Below, piece after piece: positions 20,702-21,077 of a DNA stretch of 21,077 bases. Positions within the stretch are counted from its first letter, which is position 1. The number at the start of each line of letters is the position of its first letter. The notes beneath the pieces were generated by a model, which was not told where the DNA came from, did not search any database, and saw only the letters and a list, made by a program, of their open reading frames with translations. This stretch comes from Bacillota bacterium (GTDB taxonomy: Bacteria > Bacillota > Clostridia > Christensenellales > UMGS416), in assembly GCA_023428265.1 (NCBI GenBank), contig JAEYYW010000066.1, positions 1 through 21,077 of the forward strand. The letters are read 5' to 3'. Made by a program: the position numbers and the translations under genes.

Positions 20702-21077
20702 TCAGCCCTTCAGCAGCTTTTCCCACGCCGGGAATGACCGCTGAATCGTGCCCCTGTCCACACAATAGGCGATGCGCACATGGCCCGGCCAGCCAAAGCT
20801 GCTGCCCGGCACGATCAGAATGCGCTGCGCGGCGGCCTTTTCGGCAAAGGCGCTGTCGTCACCGCCGGGAGCCTTCGGGAAGAGGTAGAACGCACCGGCG
20901 GGCCGGATGCACTCCATGCCAAGGCCGGTGATGTGGTCATAGAGCATGTCACGGCGGGCCTTATATTCCGCCACGTTGATGCCGGCATCCAGCGAGGCGG
21001 CCACGACCTTCTGAAACAACGAAGGCGCGTTCACATAGCCCAGCGTGCGGTTGGTGAATGCCAGCGCCGCCATCAGC
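20702..21077 (-). CDS. PLP-dependent aminotransferase, class I/II, C-terminal part
   Basis: The last ~125 residues of a fold-type I aminotransferase; the gene continues beyond the window end, so the N-terminal two-thirds, including the PLP-binding Lys, are not visible. Class I/II marks present: NRTLGYVNAPSLFQ, 'YKARRDMLYDHITGLGMECIRPAGAFYLFPKAP', and 'ILIVPGSSFGWPGHVRIAYCV', whose Arg binds the substrate alpha-carboxylate. It best fits aspartate/aromatic-type aminotransferases; donor specificity cannot be set from this piece. The reading frame is open to the edge, so the ATG at 21073 is internal, not a start. Confidence 0.9.
   Translation of the reverse strand, partial: LMAALAFTNRTLGYVNAPSLFQKVVAASLDAGINVAEYKARRDMLYDHITGLGMECIRPAGAFYLFPKAPGGDDSAFAEKAAAQRILIVPGSSFGWPGHVRIAYCVDRGTIQRSFPAWEKLLKG

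Overview
The window looks like chromosomal DNA from a G+C-rich (roughly 60% by eye) low-GC-lineage Firmicute, most likely a gut Clostridia of the Oscillospirales/Christensenellales type. The reasons are a DnaD-domain protein next to a DnaC/DnaI-type helicase loader, a YkuK-family RNase H-like protein, a DUF1002 (YpuA-type) exported protein, strong GGAGG ribosome binding sites, compact TTGACA/TATAAT-like promoters with 17-bp spacers, and intergenic palindromic repeats of the kind common in those genomes. The species assignment is inference. I see no tRNA, rRNA, CRISPR array, transposase, integrase or phage structural gene.

Layout. 1-2500: dnaD-like and dnaC/dnaI-like genes (+), ending in a strong hairpin terminator. 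2511-4440: minus-strand genes for a NIPSNAP-like protein, YkuK and a DUF4870 membrane protein, separated by AT-richer spacers that hold promoters and two possible small ORFs. 4439-6178 (+): a Frm2/Hbn1-like nitroreductase and a GTP cyclohydrolase II whose fused DHBP-synthase half is degenerate. 6295-7164 (-): a secreted DUF1002 protein with a structured leader. 7492-10073 (-): a tight four-gene operon, DUF3006 - TIM-barrel sugar isomerase/epimerase - HAD phosphatase - double-GNAT acetyltransferase. 10099-12273 (+): a NUDIX hydrolase, then a repeat-rich spacer, then a THUMP RNA methyltransferase. 12274-14409 (+): an AraC/GyrI-like regulator and an alpha/beta hydrolase, each preceded by a copy of the same bipartite element. 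14334-15134 (-): a SAM methyltransferase overlapping the hydrolase tail to tail. 15203-17130 (-): L-fucose isomerase with its own promoter and terminator. 17141-19051 (-): a membrane-bound PAS sensor histidine kinase. 19123-20681 (+): glycerol kinase. 20702-21077 (-): the C-terminal end of a PLP aminotransferase that runs off the window.

How the genes work together: this is mostly a mosaic of one- to four-gene units, each with its own promoter and terminator, so little shared pathway logic can be claimed. The clear functional couples are the replication helicase-loading pair, the isomerase-HAD-GNAT operon (probably small-sugar or sugar-phosphate metabolism), and possibly the AraC regulator with the downstream hydrolase. 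FucI and GlpK are carbohydrate-entry enzymes without their usual partner genes here. I did not find a convincing new multi-gene system. The best leads are the degenerate RibBA, the promoter plus small ORF/sRNA ahead of ykuK, the duplicated element around the AraC gene, and the four-gene operon.
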